From Pseudomonas sp. DTU12.3 (lineage in GTDB: Bacteria; Pseudomonadota; Gammaproteobacteria; Pseudomonadales; Pseudomonadaceae): 64,000 bases of DNA. The position numbers and the translations under genes are program-made. How positions within the stretch are numbered: the first letter of the stretch is position 1; each line of letters starts with the position of its first letter. Shown here piece after piece: positions 29,631-43,296 of this stretch. The notes under the pieces were generated by a model. That model did not search any database. It was not told the origin of the DNA and saw only the letters and a list, made by a program, of their open reading frames with translations. The stretch is from the NCBI RefSeq assembly GCF_004124275.1, contig NZ_CP027218.1:186001-250000 (forward strand), written 5' to 3'.

Positions 29631-29722
29631 ATGTGGGAGCGGGCTTGCTCGCGAAAGCGTCGTCTCAGGCACTGAATGTGTGACTGAGATATCGCATTCG
29701 CGAGCAAGCCCGCTCCCACATT
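29631..29722. repeat. Inverted repeat pair of a second REP family
   Basis: GTGGGAGCGGGCTTGCTCGCG and its inverse CGCGAGCAAGCCCGCTCCCAC enclose about 45 bp between glmR and glmU. This is a different REP family from the CTGTAGGAGCTGC type and recurs at 63446. Confidence 0.88.
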
Positions 29723-29755
29723 GGATTTTTGTGGCTAAGTGCGACTGTGGATAAC

Positions 29756-31123
29756 TCAGACCTTCTTGATCTTCTCCGGCCGCTTCCAGCCATCAATATT
29801 CTTCTGCCGCGCACGCCCAACCGCCAACTGTGCGTTATCCACATTCTGCGTAATGGTCGACCCCGCCGCCGTGGTCGCACCGGCAGAGATATCCACAGGC
29901 GCTACCAACGAGTTGTTGGAGCCGATGAACACATCCGCGCCCAACACGGTTTTCCACTTGTTGGCGCCATCGTAGTTGCAGGTGATGGTGCCAGCGCCGA
30001 TGTTGGTGCGCGCGCCGATTTCGGCATCGCCCAGGTAGGTCAAGTGACCGGCCTTTGCGCCTTCACCCATGTGGGCATTTTTCAATTCAACAAAGTTACC
30101 CACATGCGCCCGCGCTTCGAGCACGGTGCCAGGACGCAGGCGCGCAAACGGGCCGGCATCGCTGCCCTCGCCGAGAACAGCGCCTTCGATATGACTGTTG
30201 GCCTTGATCACCACGCCTTTGCGCAAGGTGCTGTCCTTGATCACGCAGTTCGGGCCGATCTCCACGTCGTCTTCGATAACAACGTTACCTTCGAGGATCA
30301 CGTTGACATCGATCAGCACGTCGCGACCTACGGTGACTTTGCCACGCACATCGAAGCGCGCCGGGTCACGCAGGGTCACGCCTTGCGCCATCAAACGACG
30401 GCCAGCGCGCAACTGGTAATGACGCTCCAGCTCGGACAGTTGCTTGCGATCATTGGCGCCCTGCACTTCCATCGGGTCATGCGGTTGTTCGGTGGCAACC
30501 ACCAGACCGTCACTGACCGCCATTTCGATCACGTCGGTCAGGTAGTACTCGCCCTGAGCGTTGTTGTTGGACAGGCGGCTCATCCAGTCGGCCAGACGAT
30601 TGGCCGGGACAGCGAGAATGCCGGTGTTGCCTTCGGTAATCGCGCGTTGTGCGTCGCTGGCATCTTTATGCTCAACGATTGCCGTGACCTTGCCTTCGGC
30701 ATCGCGAACGATGCGGCCATAGCCGGTCGGGTCATCCAGCTCAACGGTGAGCAGGCCCATTTGCCCGGGAACGACTTGTTTGAGCAGACGTTGCAGGGTT
30801 TCGACTTCGATCAATGGCACGTCACCGTAAAGGATCAGCACAGTGTCGGCGGTAATGAACGGCACAGCTTGGGCGGTGGCGTGGCCGGTACCGAGTTGCT
30901 TGTCCTGCAGGACGAAATTCAGGTCATCAGCCGCCAGACGTTCGCGCACCACGTCGGCACCGTGGCCGATGACCACGTGAATGCGTTGCGGATCGAGTTG
31001 CCGGGCGCTGTGGATAACATGGCCCAGCATGGAATTGCCGGCAATCGGGTGCAACACCTTCGGTAATGCCGAACGCATACGAGTGCCTTGACCGGCCGCG
31101 AGGATAACGATTTCAAGAGACAT
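29756..31123 (-). CDS. glmU: Bifunctional GlcNAc-1-P uridyltransferase / GlcN-1-P acetyltransferase
   Basis: 455 aa, as in E. coli. The N-terminal pyrophosphorylase has [20 protein letters not shown] and LYGDVPLIE. The C-terminal left-handed beta-helix hexapeptide acetyltransferase includes [19 protein letters not shown] and [13 protein letters not shown]. It makes UDP-GlcNAc, downstream of GlmS (through GlmM, elsewhere). It sits between the atp operon terminator and a REP pair, with its own promoter presumably in the 117 bp before atpC's end. Confidence 0.97.
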   Translation of the reverse strand: MSLEIVILAAGQGTRMRSALPKVLHPIAGNSMLGHVIHSARQLDPQRIHVVIGHGADVVRERLAADDLNFVLQDKQLGTGHATAQAVPFITADTVLILYGDVPLIEVETLQRLLKQVVPGQMGLLTVELDDPTGYGRIVRDAEGKVTAIVEHKDASDAQRAITEGNTGILAVPANRLADWMSRLSNNNAQGEYYLTDVIEMAVSDGLVVATEQPHDPMEVQGANDRKQLSELERHYQLRAGRRLMAQGVTLRDPARFDVRGKVTVGRDVLIDVNVILEGNVVIEDDVEIGPNCVIKDSTLRKGVVIKANSHIEGAVLGEGSDAGPFARLRPGTVLEARAHVGNFVELKNAHMGEGAKAGHLTYLGDAEIGARTNIGAGTITCNYDGANKWKTVLGADVFIGSNNSLVAPVDISAGATTAAGSTITQNVDNAQLAVGRARQKNIDGWKRPEKIKKV

Positions 31124-31188
31124 GACTGGCTACCAATCCTGGGTGGTCAGCAACTGCGACCGGGGTTTGAATTCGGAAAAAGAAAAAA

Positions 31189-31212
31189 GGGTAGCCGAGG
31201 CTACCCTTTTTT
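31189..31212 (-). terminator. Rho-independent terminator of the atp operon
   Basis: GGGTAGCC-GA-GGCTACCC followed by T6 on the + strand and preceded by an A-rich run, so the minus-strand transcript also ends in a U-run. It sits 29 bp after the atpC stop. Confidence 0.9.
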
Positions 31213-31240
31213 ATCAATCGCACAACAAGTGGCTGACGGA

Positions 31241-31666
31241 TTAACCGCCAAACTTCTTGCGGATCTGCTGGACGGTGCGCAGCTGAGCTGCAGCCTCGGC
31301 CAGGCGTGCTGACGCAGCGCTATAGTCGAAATCAGCGCCTTTTTCATGCAGAGCATGCTCGGCAGCCTTGAGAGCTGCTTGAGCCTGAGCTTCATCCAGA
31401 TCGGCGGCGCGTTGCACGGTATCGGCAAGCACCTTGACCATGTTCGGCTGAACCTCGAGGAAACCACCGGAGATGTAGAACACCTCAGGCTCCCCGCCTT
31501 GCTTGATCAGGCGGATCGGACCCGGCTTGAGATTAGTGATCAGCGGCGCGTGACCCAGAGCGATACCAAGATCACCCAGTGCACCGTGCGCAATCACCAT
31601 CTCGACCAGGCCGGAAAAGATTTCCCCTTCCGCGCTGACGATATCGCAATGGACTGTCATAGCCAT
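31241..31666 (-). CDS. atpC: ATP synthase F1 epsilon subunit
   Basis: 141 aa. The N-terminal beta-sandwich ([37 protein letters not shown]) is followed by the inhibitory helical hairpin, here rich in Ala and Glu ([18 protein letters not shown]). It is part of the central rotor stalk and a regulator of hydrolysis. It is the last gene of the operon, 45 bp after atpD, with a strong terminator downstream. Confidence 0.97.
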   Translation of the reverse strand: MAMTVHCDIVSAEGEIFSGLVEMVIAHGALGDLGIALGHAPLITNLKPGPIRLIKQGGEPEVFYISGGFLEVQPNMVKVLADTVQRAADLDEAQAQAALKAAEHALHEKGADFDYSAASARLAEAAAQLRTVQQIRKKFGG

Positions 31667-31711
31667 CTGATTGCCTCAACCTAAATTAGCGCCCGTTGCC
31701 GGGCGCCGGGA

Positions 31712-33118
<1,407 letters not shown>

Positions 33119-33979
33119 TTAAACCGCGGCAGCGCCGCCGACGATTTCCGAGATCTCTTGGGTGATCGCAGCCTGACGCGCCTTGTTGTAGATCAGCTGC
33201 AAATCGCTGATCAAATCACCGGCGTTGTCGGTAGCGTTCTTCATCGCGATCATCCGCGCAGCTTGTTCAGCCGCGTTGTTCTCGACCACCGCCTGGTAGA
33301 CCTGCGACTCAACGTAGCGGACCATCAAGCCGTCAAGCAGCTCTTTGGCATCCGGTTCGTAGAGATAGTCCCAGTGGTGCTTGAGATCCTGATCCGGGGT
33401 GGCCACCAGTGGAATCAATTGCTCCACGGTAGGCTGTTGCGTCATGGTGTTGATGAATTTGTTGGACACCACGGACAGGCGGTCAATACGGCCGTCCAGG
33501 TAGGCATCCAGCATCACCTTGACGCTGCCGATCAAGTCATTGATCGACGGCTCTTCACCCAGGTGGCTGATAGCTGCAACGACGTTACCGCCGAAGTTGC
33601 GGAAAAAGGCCGCACCCTTGCTACCAACGACACACAGATCAATCTCGACGCCGTTTTCGCGGTTTACCGCCATGTCCTTGACCAGGGCCTTGAACAGGTT
33701 GGTGTTCAAGCCGCCGCACAAACCACGGTCACTGCTCACCACAACATAACCCACACGCTTGATTTCGCGGTCGATCATGAACGGGTGGCGGTATTCCGGG
33801 TTGGCGTTGGCCAGATGCCCAATTACCTGGCGGATACGTTCCGCATAAGGACGGCTAGCAGCCATGCGCATTTGTGCCTTGCGCATTTTGCTTACCGCCA
33901 CTTTTTCCATGGCGCTGGTAATCTTTTGCGTGCTTTTGATGCTCGCAATCTTACTGCGAATCTCTTTTGCGCCTGCCAT
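33119..33979 (-). CDS. atpG: ATP synthase F1 gamma subunit
   Basis: 286 aa. The N-terminal helix ([20 protein letters not shown]) and C-terminal helix ([20 protein letters not shown]) form the rotating coiled coil; [13 protein letters not shown] is the gamma signature. It links the c-ring to the alpha3beta3 head. It lies between atpA (50 bp) and atpD (27 bp) in the standard order. Confidence 0.98.
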   Translation of the reverse strand: MAGAKEIRSKIASIKSTQKITSAMEKVAVSKMRKAQMRMAASRPYAERIRQVIGHLANANPEYRHPFMIDREIKRVGYVVVSSDRGLCGGLNTNLFKALVKDMAVNRENGVEIDLCVVGSKGAAFFRNFGGNVVAAISHLGEEPSINDLIGSVKVMLDAYLDGRIDRLSVVSNKFINTMTQQPTVEQLIPLVATPDQDLKHHWDYLYEPDAKELLDGLMVRYVESQVYQAVVENNAAEQAARMIAMKNATDNAGDLISDLQLIYNKARQAAITQEISEIVGGAAAV

Positions 33980-34029
33980 GTAACACCTATCAGGTTAGCA
34001 AGCGGGAGCCTCGCGGCTCCCGCTGCGGC

Positions 34030-35574
34030 TTACCAGGTTTGGGTGGCCTTGAACTTCTCGATACCGGCTTTCATGCCAGCGTCGATTTCGTCATTGAAGT
34101 CACCTTTAACGTTGATCTTGGCCATCAAATCGGCGTGATCGCGGTTGAAGAAAGCGATCAGCGCTTGTTCGAAGCTGCCGATCTTGGCGATTTCAATGTC
34201 AGTCAGGAACCCACGCTCAGCGGCATACAGCGACAGCGCCATGTCAGCGATCGACATTGGTGCGTATTGCTTCTGCTTCATCAGCTCGGTAACGCGCTGA
34301 CCATGCTCAAGTTGCTTACGGGTCGCTTCGTCCAGGTCAGAAGCGAACTGGGCGAATGCCGCCAGTTCACGGTACTGAGCCAGAGCGGTACGGATACCAC
34401 CGGAGAGCTTCTTGATGATCTTGGTCTGAGCGGCACCACCCACACGGGATACCGAAACACCGGCGTTCACTGCAGGGCGGATGCCCGAGTTGAACATGGC
34501 CGATTCCAGGAAGATCTGACCGTCGGTGATGGAAATCACGTTGGTCGGAACGAACGCGGAAACGTCGCCAGCCTGGGTTTCGATGATCGGCAGTGCGGTC
34601 AGGGAACCGGTTTTGCCGGTCACTGCGCCGTTGGTGAACTTCTCTACGTATTCTTCCGAAACGCGGGATGCGCGCTCCAGCAGACGGGAGTGGAGATAGA
34701 ACACGTCGCCTGGGTAAGCTTCACGGCCTGGTGGACGGCGCAGCAGCAGGGAAATCTGGCGGTAAGCCACTGCTTGCTTGGACAGATCGTCATAAACGAT
34801 CAGCGCGTCTTCACCGCGGTCGCGGAAGAATTCACCCATGGTGCAACCGGAGTACGGTGCCAGGAATTGCAGCGCAGGAGATTCCGAAGCACTGGCAGCC
34901 ACGATGATCGTGTTGGCCAGGGCGCCGTTTTCTTCCAGCTTGCGAACCACGTTGGCGATGGTCGATTGTTTCTGACCGATTGCTACGTAGACGCAGAAAA
35001 TGCCGCTGTCTTTCTGGTTGATGATCGCGTCGATCGCCAGAGCGGTTTTACCGATCTGACGGTCACCGATGATCAGCTCACGCTGGCCACGGCCGACAGG
35101 AATCATGGCATCGACAGCCTTGTAGCCAGTCTGTACAGGCTGGTCTACCGACTTACGCCAGATCACGCCCGGTGCAACTTTCTCGACCGCGTCGGTCAAG
35201 GTGTTGCCCAGTGGACCTTTGCCGTCAACAGGGTTACCCAGTGCGTCGACTACGCGACCCAGCAGTTCCTTACCAACAGGAACTTCGAGGATGCGGCCAG
35301 TGCACTTGGCGCTCATGCCTTCAGCCAGAGACTGGTAAGCGCCCAGTACAACGGCACCTACGGAGTCTTGCTCAAGGTTGAGGGCCATACCGTAGACGCC
35401 GCCCGGAAACTCGATCATCTCGCCGTACATTACGTCGGCCAGACCGTGAATCCGCACGATGCCGTCAGATACGCTGACGACAGTGCCTTCGTTACGGGCT
35501 TGGGAGGTCACATCGAGCTTGTCGATGCGGCCCTTGATAATTTCACTTATTTCGGAAGGATTGAGTTGCTGCAT
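34030..35574 (-). CDS. atpA: ATP synthase F1 alpha subunit
   Basis: 514 aa. The N-terminus [15 protein letters not shown] and P-loop [15 protein letters not shown] (about residue 170) identify the non-catalytic nucleotide-binding subunit; the [17 protein letters not shown] signature is complete. It is the sixth gene of the atp operon, 21 bp after atpH. Confidence 0.98.
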   Translation of the reverse strand: MQQLNPSEISEIIKGRIDKLDVTSQARNEGTVVSVSDGIVRIHGLADVMYGEMIEFPGGVYGMALNLEQDSVGAVVLGAYQSLAEGMSAKCTGRILEVPVGKELLGRVVDALGNPVDGKGPLGNTLTDAVEKVAPGVIWRKSVDQPVQTGYKAVDAMIPVGRGQRELIIGDRQIGKTALAIDAIINQKDSGIFCVYVAIGQKQSTIANVVRKLEENGALANTIIVAASASESPALQFLAPYSGCTMGEFFRDRGEDALIVYDDLSKQAVAYRQISLLLRRPPGREAYPGDVFYLHSRLLERASRVSEEYVEKFTNGAVTGKTGSLTALPIIETQAGDVSAFVPTNVISITDGQIFLESAMFNSGIRPAVNAGVSVSRVGGAAQTKIIKKLSGGIRTALAQYRELAAFAQFASDLDEATRKQLEHGQRVTELMKQKQYAPMSIADMALSLYAAERGFLTDIEIAKIGSFEQALIAFFNRDHADLMAKINVKGDFNDEIDAGMKAGIEKFKATQTW

Positions 35575-35595
35575 TGCTCTGCTGCCCCTTCAAAC

Positions 35596-36132
35596 TCAAG
35601 ATTTCAATGCTTCGGCAAGTTTCGCGATTTTGCCGCGAATCGAGCCATCGATAACCAGGTCGCCGGCGCGGATAACGACACCACCTATAAGGGCAGCATC
35701 CTCCGCAACTTGCAGGCGCACTTCCCGGTTGAGTCGTGCACTGAGAACCTTGGCGAGTTTGTCTTGCTGTTCTTGGTTCAATGCAAAAGCACTGGTTACT
35801 TCAACGTCTACCGATTTCTCTTGTTCGGCCTTGTACAGGTCGAAAAGAGCGGCAATCTCCGGCAGAAGCGGGAGACGGTCGTTTTCGGCAACGACATTGA
35901 TGAAGTTCTGTGCCTTGGCATCAAACTTGTCGCCGCACACGTCAATAAACGTGGCGGCCTTTTCTGCGCTCGTCAGTCGCGGGGCCTTGAGCACGCGCTG
36001 CATGGTGTCATCTTGTGACACCGCTGCAGCCAGGCCGAGCATGGCTGACCAATTGGCCAGTTGCTGGTGGGCCTGAGCGTGCTCGAAGGCCGCCTTAGCG
36101 TAAGGTCGGGCCAACGTGGTCAGTTCTGCCAT
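35596..36132 (-). CDS. atpH: ATP synthase F1 delta subunit
   Basis: 178 aa of the OSCP/delta family. The N-terminal helical bundle ([18 protein letters not shown]) and C-terminal [20 protein letters not shown] signature are present. It clamps the b-subunit stator to the top of F1. It follows atpF by 12 bp. Confidence 0.97.
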   Translation of the reverse strand: MAELTTLARPYAKAAFEHAQAHQQLANWSAMLGLAAAVSQDDTMQRVLKAPRLTSAEKAATFIDVCGDKFDAKAQNFINVVAENDRLPLLPEIAALFDLYKAEQEKSVDVEVTSAFALNQEQQDKLAKVLSARLNREVRLQVAEDAALIGGVVIRAGDLVIDGSIRGKIAKLAEALKS

Positions 36133-36144
36133 GATCGCCCTCGC

Positions 36145-36615
36145 TTAGATTTCAGCAGCCAGTTGGTTAACCAGCTCTGCGTGCGCGTTTTGATCGATTG
36201 TGGCACCCAGGATCTTCTCGGCGCCGCCGACAGCCAGCATGCCCACTTGGGCGCGCAGCTTGTCTTTGACACTGTTCAGTTCCTGTTCGATCTCGGCTTG
36301 AGCCTGAACCTTCAGACGGTCAGCGTCGACACGGGCCTTTTCAACGGCCTCTTCGACAATCTGGTTACCGCGTTTCTTGGCTTGCTCGATGATTTCAGCT
36401 GCCTGAGCTTTCGCTTCGCGCAGTTGCTGACCCGCTTTTTCTTGGGCCAACTCCAGGTCGCGAGCTGCACGGCTGGCAGCGTCCAGACCATCAGCGATCT
36501 TCTTTTGACGTTCGTGCAGGGCAGTGATGACCGGAGGCCATACATACTTCATGCAGAACAGTACAAAAATCAGGAACGCAACGGACTGGCCAATCAGGGT
36601 CGCATTAATGTTCAC
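36145..36615 (-). CDS. atpF: ATP synthase Fo b subunit
   Basis: 156 aa. One N-terminal membrane helix ([20 protein letters not shown]) is followed by a long charged coiled coil (residues about 30-140, Lys/Ala/Glu-rich) that forms the peripheral stalk as a dimer. Length equals that of E. coli AtpF. Confidence 0.97.
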   Translation of the reverse strand: MNINATLIGQSVAFLIFVLFCMKYVWPPVITALHERQKKIADGLDAASRAARDLELAQEKAGQQLREAKAQAAEIIEQAKKRGNQIVEEAVEKARVDADRLKVQAQAEIEQELNSVKDKLRAQVGMLAVGGAEKILGATIDQNAHAELVNQLAAEI

Positions 36616-36674
36616 GCCAACACCTCGCAGTTACGTTGTCCATCACATCAAATTACTCGGAAGAATCCGGGTAA

Positions 36675-36947
<273 letters not shown>

Positions 36948-37019
36948 TTACGTCGTATGGTTTAGGTTTTTTAGATTAAAGCGGTAAAACAAATCGTTTC
37001 AGGTGCCCTGTGAAGAGCC

Positions 37020-37041
37020 CCTTCCCGTTTGACCGGGAAGG
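37020..37041 (-). other. Hairpin in the atpB-atpE intergenic region
   Basis: CCTTCCCG-TTTGAC-CGGGAAGG gives an 8-bp stem in the 133-bp gap before atpE. There is no U-run, so it is more likely an mRNA-processing or stability element that boosts c-subunit expression than a terminator. The role is inferred. Confidence 0.5.
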
Positions 37042-37065
37042 ACATCAGACTAGTCGAGACTGGTC

Positions 37066-38362
<1,297 letters not shown>

Positions 38363-38433
38363 ATTTGCTCTCCAATGGTCGGCTGCCAGAATTCAATAAC
38401 TTGGCATAATTTGTGCCGACAAAATGCGCGCAG

Positions 38434-38462
38434 AGTATAGGGGCGGTTCTGCCCCTATTCAA
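38434..38462 (-). promoter_or_regulatory. Candidate sigma70 promoter of the atp operon
   Basis: On the minus strand: -35 TTGAAT, spacer of exactly 17 bp, -10 TATACT, about 70 bp before atpI. The spacer holds the inverted repeat AGGGGC...GCCCCT, which could bind a regulator or serve as a weak end for parB transcripts. Confidence 0.65.
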
Positions 38463-38507
38463 CTGTCAGGTAGTGATTTCCGACTGCGCGCTACATGAGG
38501 AAATGTT

Positions 38508-39380
38508 TCAGCGAATGTGCGCGAGCACACCTTGAAGCTCATCGAGGGAGTTATAACCGATCACCAACTGACCTTTTCCCTTCTTGCCGTGGCGAATCTG
38601 CACCGCAGAGCCTAGGCGCTCGGCCAGACGCTGTTCGAGGCGGGCGATATCCGGGTCGGGTTTGGTGGCTTCCACAGGCTCCGGTTTGCCACTTAACCAC
38701 TGGCGAACCAGTGCTTCAGTTTGGCGCACAGTGAGGCCGCGTGCGACAACATGTCGCGCCCCTTCCACCTGCTGATTCTCTGGCAGACCGAGCAATGCAC
38801 GGGCATGACCCATTTCCAGGTCGCCGTGGGACAACATGGTCTTGATGACTTCCGGCAGTGCAATCAGACGCAACAGGTTGGCCACGGTGACGCGGGACTT
38901 GCCCACAGCTTCGGCGACCTGCTGCTGGGTCAGCTGGAATTCCTGCTGCAAACGCTGCAGGGCTACCGCTTCTTCGATCGGGTTGAGGTCTTCACGCTGG
39001 ATGTTCTCGATCAGCGCAATGGCGATCGCGGTTTCATCCGGTACATCACGGACCATCGCCGGGATGGTTTCCTGCCCGGCTTGCTGGCTCGCGCGCCAGC
39101 GGCGTTCACCGGCGATGATTTCAAAGCGGCCACCGCCAATCGGGCGAACCACGATCGGCTGCATCACGCCTTGTGCCTTGATCGACAGCGCCAGCTCTTC
39201 CAGCGCCTGCGGATCCATGTCCCGGCGCGGCTGGTACTTGCCACGCTGCAGCAGGTCCAGTGGCAGGTGTTGAAGTTCACGGGTGTCAGCTTGCGCGGCC
39301 TGTTCTTCCAGCGCGCTGACGGTCGGACCACTCAGCAGTGCATCCAGTCCACGTCCGAGACCTCGTTTCTTGACGGCCAT
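38508..39380 (-). CDS. parB: Chromosome-partitioning protein ParB
   Basis: 290 aa. The N-terminal CTPase/ParB-N domain contains GERRWRASQQAG (the arginine patch GERRxRA). The central HTH (LTQQQVAEAVGKSRVTVANL) binds parS, and a C-terminal dimerisation domain ends at ELQGVLAHIR. ParB loads at parS (472-485 and 51522-51537 in this window), spreads and organises the origin with ParA and SMC. It is 9 bp downstream of parA. Confidence 0.97.
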   Translation of the reverse strand: MAVKKRGLGRGLDALLSGPTVSALEEQAAQADTRELQHLPLDLLQRGKYQPRRDMDPQALEELALSIKAQGVMQPIVVRPIGGGRFEIIAGERRWRASQQAGQETIPAMVRDVPDETAIAIALIENIQREDLNPIEEAVALQRLQQEFQLTQQQVAEAVGKSRVTVANLLRLIALPEVIKTMLSHGDLEMGHARALLGLPENQQVEGARHVVARGLTVRQTEALVRQWLSGKPEPVEATKPDPDIARLEQRLAERLGSAVQIRHGKKGKGQLVIGYNSLDELQGVLAHIR

Positions 39381-39389
39381 GGGGATTCC

Positions 39390-40187
39390 TTAAGTTGCCT
39401 GAGCGGCGGCGATGCGTGAATTTTTGCGCTGACGGCGAACCATCTCGCCGGCCAAGGCCAGATAAGCCAGGGCGCCGCGCGATTGCTTGTCGTAGGCCAG
39501 CGCCGGCATGCCGTAGCTTGGCGCTTCGGCCAGACGGATGTTGCGCGGGATCACCGTGTCGTAGAGCTGCTCGCCGAAGTGTTCCTTGAGCTGTGCCGAA
39601 ACGTCGTTCATCAGGCTCAGGCGCGGGTCGTACATGGTCCGCAGCAAACCTTCGACTTTCAGGTTCGGATTGAGCAGTTCAGCGATGCGCTTGATGTTAT
39701 CCACAAGGTCGCTGAGACCTTCGAGCGCAAAATACTCGCACTGCATGGGGATAATTACCCCGTCAGCAGCGACCAGTGCGTTCAGCGTGAGCATCGACAG
39801 CGACGGCGGGCAGTCGATCAAAATGTAATCGTAGTTTTCACGGATCGGCGCAAGCGCACTACGCAGACGGCTTTCCTTCATCTGCATTTCCAGCAGCACC
39901 ACTTCGGCCGCCGTCAGATCGCGGTTGGCCGGCAGCAGTTGATAACCGCCATGTTCGGAATAGTGCATGGCCTGGGCCAGATCGCATTCGCCGATCAGCA
40001 GGTCATAGACCGAATTTTCCAGGCCGTGTTTATCCACACCGCTACCCATGGTGGCGTTGCCCTGTGGATCGAGATCGATCAACAGCACCCGGCGCTTGGT
40101 CGCGACCAGGGATGCTGCGAGGTTGATGCAGGTGGTGGTCTTGCCCACACCACCCTTTTGGTTCGCTATCGCGAATACCTTAGCCAT
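39390..40187 (-). CDS. parA: Chromosome-partitioning ATPase ParA (Soj)
   Basis: 265 aa from ATG 40187 (AKVFAIANQKGGVGKTTTCI). A TTG at 40205 would add six non-conserved residues. The deviant Walker A motif KGGVGKTT, Walker A' (LLIDLDPQGNAT) and Walker B (YDYILIDCPPSL) are intact. It is a nucleoid-bound ATPase that pulls ParB-parS complexes. It is co-transcribed with mnmG, rsmG and parB. Confidence 0.97.
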   Translation of the reverse strand: MAKVFAIANQKGGVGKTTTCINLAASLVATKRRVLLIDLDPQGNATMGSGVDKHGLENSVYDLLIGECDLAQAMHYSEHGGYQLLPANRDLTAAEVVLLEMQMKESRLRSALAPIRENYDYILIDCPPSLSMLTLNALVAADGVIIPMQCEYFALEGLSDLVDNIKRIAELLNPNLKVEGLLRTMYDPRLSLMNDVSAQLKEHFGEQLYDTVIPRNIRLAEAPSYGMPALAYDKQSRGALAYLALAGEMVRRQRKNSRIAAAQAT

Positions 40188-40205
40188 TCTTGCTTGTGTT
40201 CCCAA

Positions 40206-40850
40206 TCATGCCGTGCGGCGCAGTATCAGCAGATGGCGTTGGCCTTGGCAACCGGGTACGGCCAGGGCGTGTTCGCTATCGAGTTTGAAGTCTGCCGGCA
40301 ATGCTACCAGCTCATCGGCCGGATGAACGCCCTTCATTGCCAGCCAGCGTGTATCGGCATCGCCGAGGTGGCGAGTCCAGTTGGTGAAGTTCTCCATGCT
40401 GCTGAACGCCCGGGAAATGATCCCGTTGAACGGCTGTGCAGGCTGGAAGGCTTCGACACGACTGTGGATAACTTGCAGGTTATCCAGTTTGAGTTCGAGT
40501 TTGACCTGGGTCAGAAAGCGGGTTTTCTTGCCGTTGCTGTCCAGACAGGTCACTTGCGCGTCCGGATACAGGATCGCCAACGGGATTCCCGGCATGCCGC
40601 CGCCGCTGCCGACGTCGAGCCAACGGCCGTTTTCGATGAACGACATCACGCTGAGACTATCGAGCAAGTGCCGCGAGACCATTTCGTCCGGATCACGCAC
40701 GGCGGTCAGGTTGTAGGCCTGGTTCCATTTGATCAACAGGGCCAGATAACCCAGCAGCAGTTCGTGCTGGGTTTCAGTGAGATTGACACCCAGCTCGCGG
40801 GCTCCTGTGGATAACTCTTCGGCGTGTTGCGAAGTGACCTTAGAACTCAA
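40206..40850 (-). CDS. rsmG: 16S rRNA (guanine-527-N7)-methyltransferase
   Basis: 214 aa with a TTG start (40850) overlapping the mnmG stop. The SAM motif [20 protein letters not shown] and the [20 protein letters not shown] signature define GidB/RsmG. It modifies G527 of 16S rRNA. TTG start plus overlap suggests translation coupled to mnmG. Confidence 0.96.
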   Translation of the reverse strand: MSSKVTSQHAEELSTGARELGVNLTETQHELLLGYLALLIKWNQAYNLTAVRDPDEMVSRHLLDSLSVMSFIENGRWLDVGSGGGMPGIPLAILYPDAQVTCLDSNGKKTRFLTQVKLELKLDNLQVIHSRVEAFQPAQPFNGIISRAFSSMENFTNWTRHLGDADTRWLAMKGVHPADELVALPADFKLDSEHALAVPGCQGQRHLLILRRTA

Positions 40851-42748
40851 GCGCTTTGCTCCAACTGACGGCCCGCGCCGCGTTTTTTCAAATGAATCAT
40901 CAACAGCGAAATCGCTGCCGGGGTCACGCCCGGGATCCGCGAAGCCTGGCCAAGCGTCTCTGGACGAGTCGCGCCGAGCTTGCTTTGGATTTCCTTGGAG
41001 AGACCGGAAATGTTGGTGTAATCGATATCCACAGGCAATTTCGTGTCTTCGCTGGCGCGCAGACGAGCGATTTCGTCCTGTTGACGGTCGATGTAACCGG
41101 CGTACTTGGTCTTGATTTCAACCTGCTCGGCGACCTGTGGATCTTCGGCGCCATTGCCGGTCACTTCGACCAGACCAGCGTAGTCGATTTCCGGACGACT
41201 CAAGAGATTGAGCAAGTTGTATTCGTGGGTCAGCGGCGTGCCGAATTTCTCGGCAATTGCATCGCCCTGCTGCGTATTCGGGCGAACCCAAGTGCTTTTC
41301 AGGCGTTGCTCTTCGAGTTCGATGCTTTCGCGTTTCTTGCAGAAGGCCGCCCAACGCGCGTCATCGACCAGACCGAGCTCGCGGCCTTTTTCGGTCAGAC
41401 GCAGGTCGGCGTTGTCTTCACGCAGGATCAGGCGGTACTCGGCACGCGAAGTGAACATGCGGTACGGCTCTTGAGTGCCGAGGGTGATCAGGTCGTCGAC
41501 CAATACGCCGATATACGCTTCATCGCGACGTGGACACCAGGCTTCTTTGCCCTTGGCGCGCAGTGCGGCGTTGGCACCTGCGAGCAAACCTTGGGCGCCA
41601 GCTTCTTCGTAACCGGTGGTGCCATTGATTTGCCCAGCGAAGAACAGACCGCCGATGACTTTGGTCTCGAGGCTGTACTTCAGATCGCGCGGATCGAAGT
41701 AGTCGTATTCGATCGCGTAACCCGGACGCACGATGTGCGCGTTTTCCATGCCGCGGATCGATTGCACGATCTGCAATTGCACGTCGAACGGCAAGCTTGT
41801 GGATATCCCGTTCGGATACAGCTCATGGGTGGTCAAACCTTCCGGTTCGATGAACACTTGATGGCTTTCCTTGTCGGCAAAGCGGTGGATCTTGTCTTCG
41901 ATCGACGGGCAATAGCGCGGGCCGATGCCTTCGATTTCACCGGCAGCGGAATACATCGGCGAACGATCGAGGTTCGCCGCGATGATTTCGTGGGTGCGGG
42001 CGTTCGTGTGAGTAATCCAGCAGCTGACCTGGCGTGGATGCTGTTCTTTGTTGCCCATGAACGACATCACCGGGATCGGCGTATCGCCCGGCTGCTCGGT
42101 CATCACCGAGAAATCCACAGACTTGCCATCGATACGCGGCGGGGTGCCGGTTTTCAGGCGACCGACACGCAATGGCATTTCACGCAGACGGTGAGCCAGG
42201 GCGATCGACGGCGGATCACCGGCGCGACCACCAGAAAAATTCTGCAACCCGATGTGGATAAGTCCGCCGAGGAACGTACCGGTGGTCAATACCACTGAAT
42301 CGGCAAGGAAACGCAGACCCATTTGTGTGACCACACCGCGGACTTGTTCCTGCTCGACGATCAGGTCATCAGCAGCTTGTTGAAATATCCACAGGTTCGG
42401 CTGGTTTTCCAGAATTTCGCGGACAGCGGCCTTGTACAGAATCCGGTCAGCTTGCGCACGGGTCGCCCGTACGGCTGGGCCTTTGCGGCTGTTCAACACG
42501 CGAAACTGGATGCCGCCCTTATCGGTCGCCATGGCCATCGCGCCGCCGAGGGCGTCGATTTCCTTGACCAGATGGCTTTTGCCAATGCCACCGATGGCCG
42601 GGTTGCAACTCATGGCACCGAGGGTTTCCACGTTATGCGTCAGCAACAGGGTTTTTGCCCCCATACGTGCTGAGGCCAGTGCTGCCTCGGTACCGGCATG
42701 ACCGCCGCCGATGACGATCACTTCAAAACGGGAAGGGAAATCCACCAC
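40847..42748 (-). CDS. mnmG: tRNA uridine-5-carboxymethylaminomethyl modification enzyme MnmG (GidA)
   Basis: 633 aa. The N-terminal FAD-binding Rossmann motif [19 protein letters not shown] is at residues 11-29; the GidA signatures [12 protein letters not shown] and [20 protein letters not shown] are present. With MnmE it makes cmnm5U34 in tRNA. It is the first gene of mnmG-rsmG-parA-parB; the region upstream holds the origin-like cluster at 42749-43296. Confidence 0.97.
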   Translation of the reverse strand: MVDFPSRFEVIVIGGGHAGTEAALASARMGAKTLLLTHNVETLGAMSCNPAIGGIGKSHLVKEIDALGGAMAMATDKGGIQFRVLNSRKGPAVRATRAQADRILYKAAVREILENQPNLWIFQQAADDLIVEQEQVRGVVTQMGLRFLADSVVLTTGTFLGGLIHIGLQNFSGGRAGDPPSIALAHRLREMPLRVGRLKTGTPPRIDGKSVDFSVMTEQPGDTPIPVMSFMGNKEQHPRQVSCWITHTNARTHEIIAANLDRSPMYSAAGEIEGIGPRYCPSIEDKIHRFADKESHQVFIEPEGLTTHELYPNGISTSLPFDVQLQIVQSIRGMENAHIVRPGYAIEYDYFDPRDLKYSLETKVIGGLFFAGQINGTTGYEEAGAQGLLAGANAALRAKGKEAWCPRRDEAYIGVLVDDLITLGTQEPYRMFTSRAEYRLILREDNADLRLTEKGRELGLVDDARWAAFCKKRESIELEEQRLKSTWVRPNTQQGDAIAEKFGTPLTHEYNLLNLLSRPEIDYAGLVEVTGNGAEDPQVAEQVEIKTKYAGYIDRQQDEIARLRASEDTKLPVDIDYTNISGLSKEIQSKLGATRPETLGQASRIPGVTPAAISLLMIHLKKRGAGRQLEQSA

Positions 42749-43296
42749 GCACCTCGTGCCTGCTTAAGTAGGTAATTCAGGAATAGTTTGAGATCAGGTT
42801 TTTGAACCTGGTCGACAAGTATAGGGACTTCGCCCTTCCTAAAGAACCCTTTGCACAAAATTTAACCAGCTGTGGAGAACTCTAGGTTAAAAGAATAAAA
42901 AAGAGAGAAATTTATAAAACCTTTGTTTTTATGTTTATTTCTACTGAGGCGACTTTCTGTGGATAGATTGCTACAGGCCTTTATATTCAATATGTACAGG
43001 GTTTCAAAACCCTGTGTTCAGGTGCCAATGAGGGGCTTGGATAACCGGTCTAAGCCTGTGGATGAAAGAGGTGGTTATCCACAGATGGGGTTATATCCAG
43101 TTTTGAAGCCCTGTTATCAACCGACCTCAGTGGCAGTTATTCACAGGGCTTAATCCACAGAAAACCGGCAAATGATGAAATAGCGGGCACGAGAAATCCG
43201 CTCAGGGAGACGAAATCTACCCGGCACTGGAGAGAGGTTTGGAGAAAGGAGGCGCAGACAGGTCGCGAATGGACCTGTCTGTGGATAGCGGAAGGT
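42749..43296. other. mnmG-mnmE intergenic region: AT-rich stretch plus DnaA-box cluster
   Basis: 548 bp without a credible gene. An A/T-rich stretch occupies about 42880-42955. It is flanked by DnaA-box-like 9-mers: exact TTATCCACA at 43075-43083, and single-mismatch copies at 42871, 42958, 43057, 43137 (TTATTCACA), 43151 (TAATCCACA) and 43280. This resembles a bacterial origin layout (unwinding element plus boxes). It must also contain the mnmG promoter. Activity as a secondary origin or DnaA-regulated promoter is inferred. Confidence 0.55.

Noticed and set aside
42923..43153. A 76-codon open frame between mnmG and mnmE
   Set aside because: It lies in the DnaA-box/AT-rich region, has no ribosome binding site or recognisable family, and its codon pattern is unlike the neighbours.
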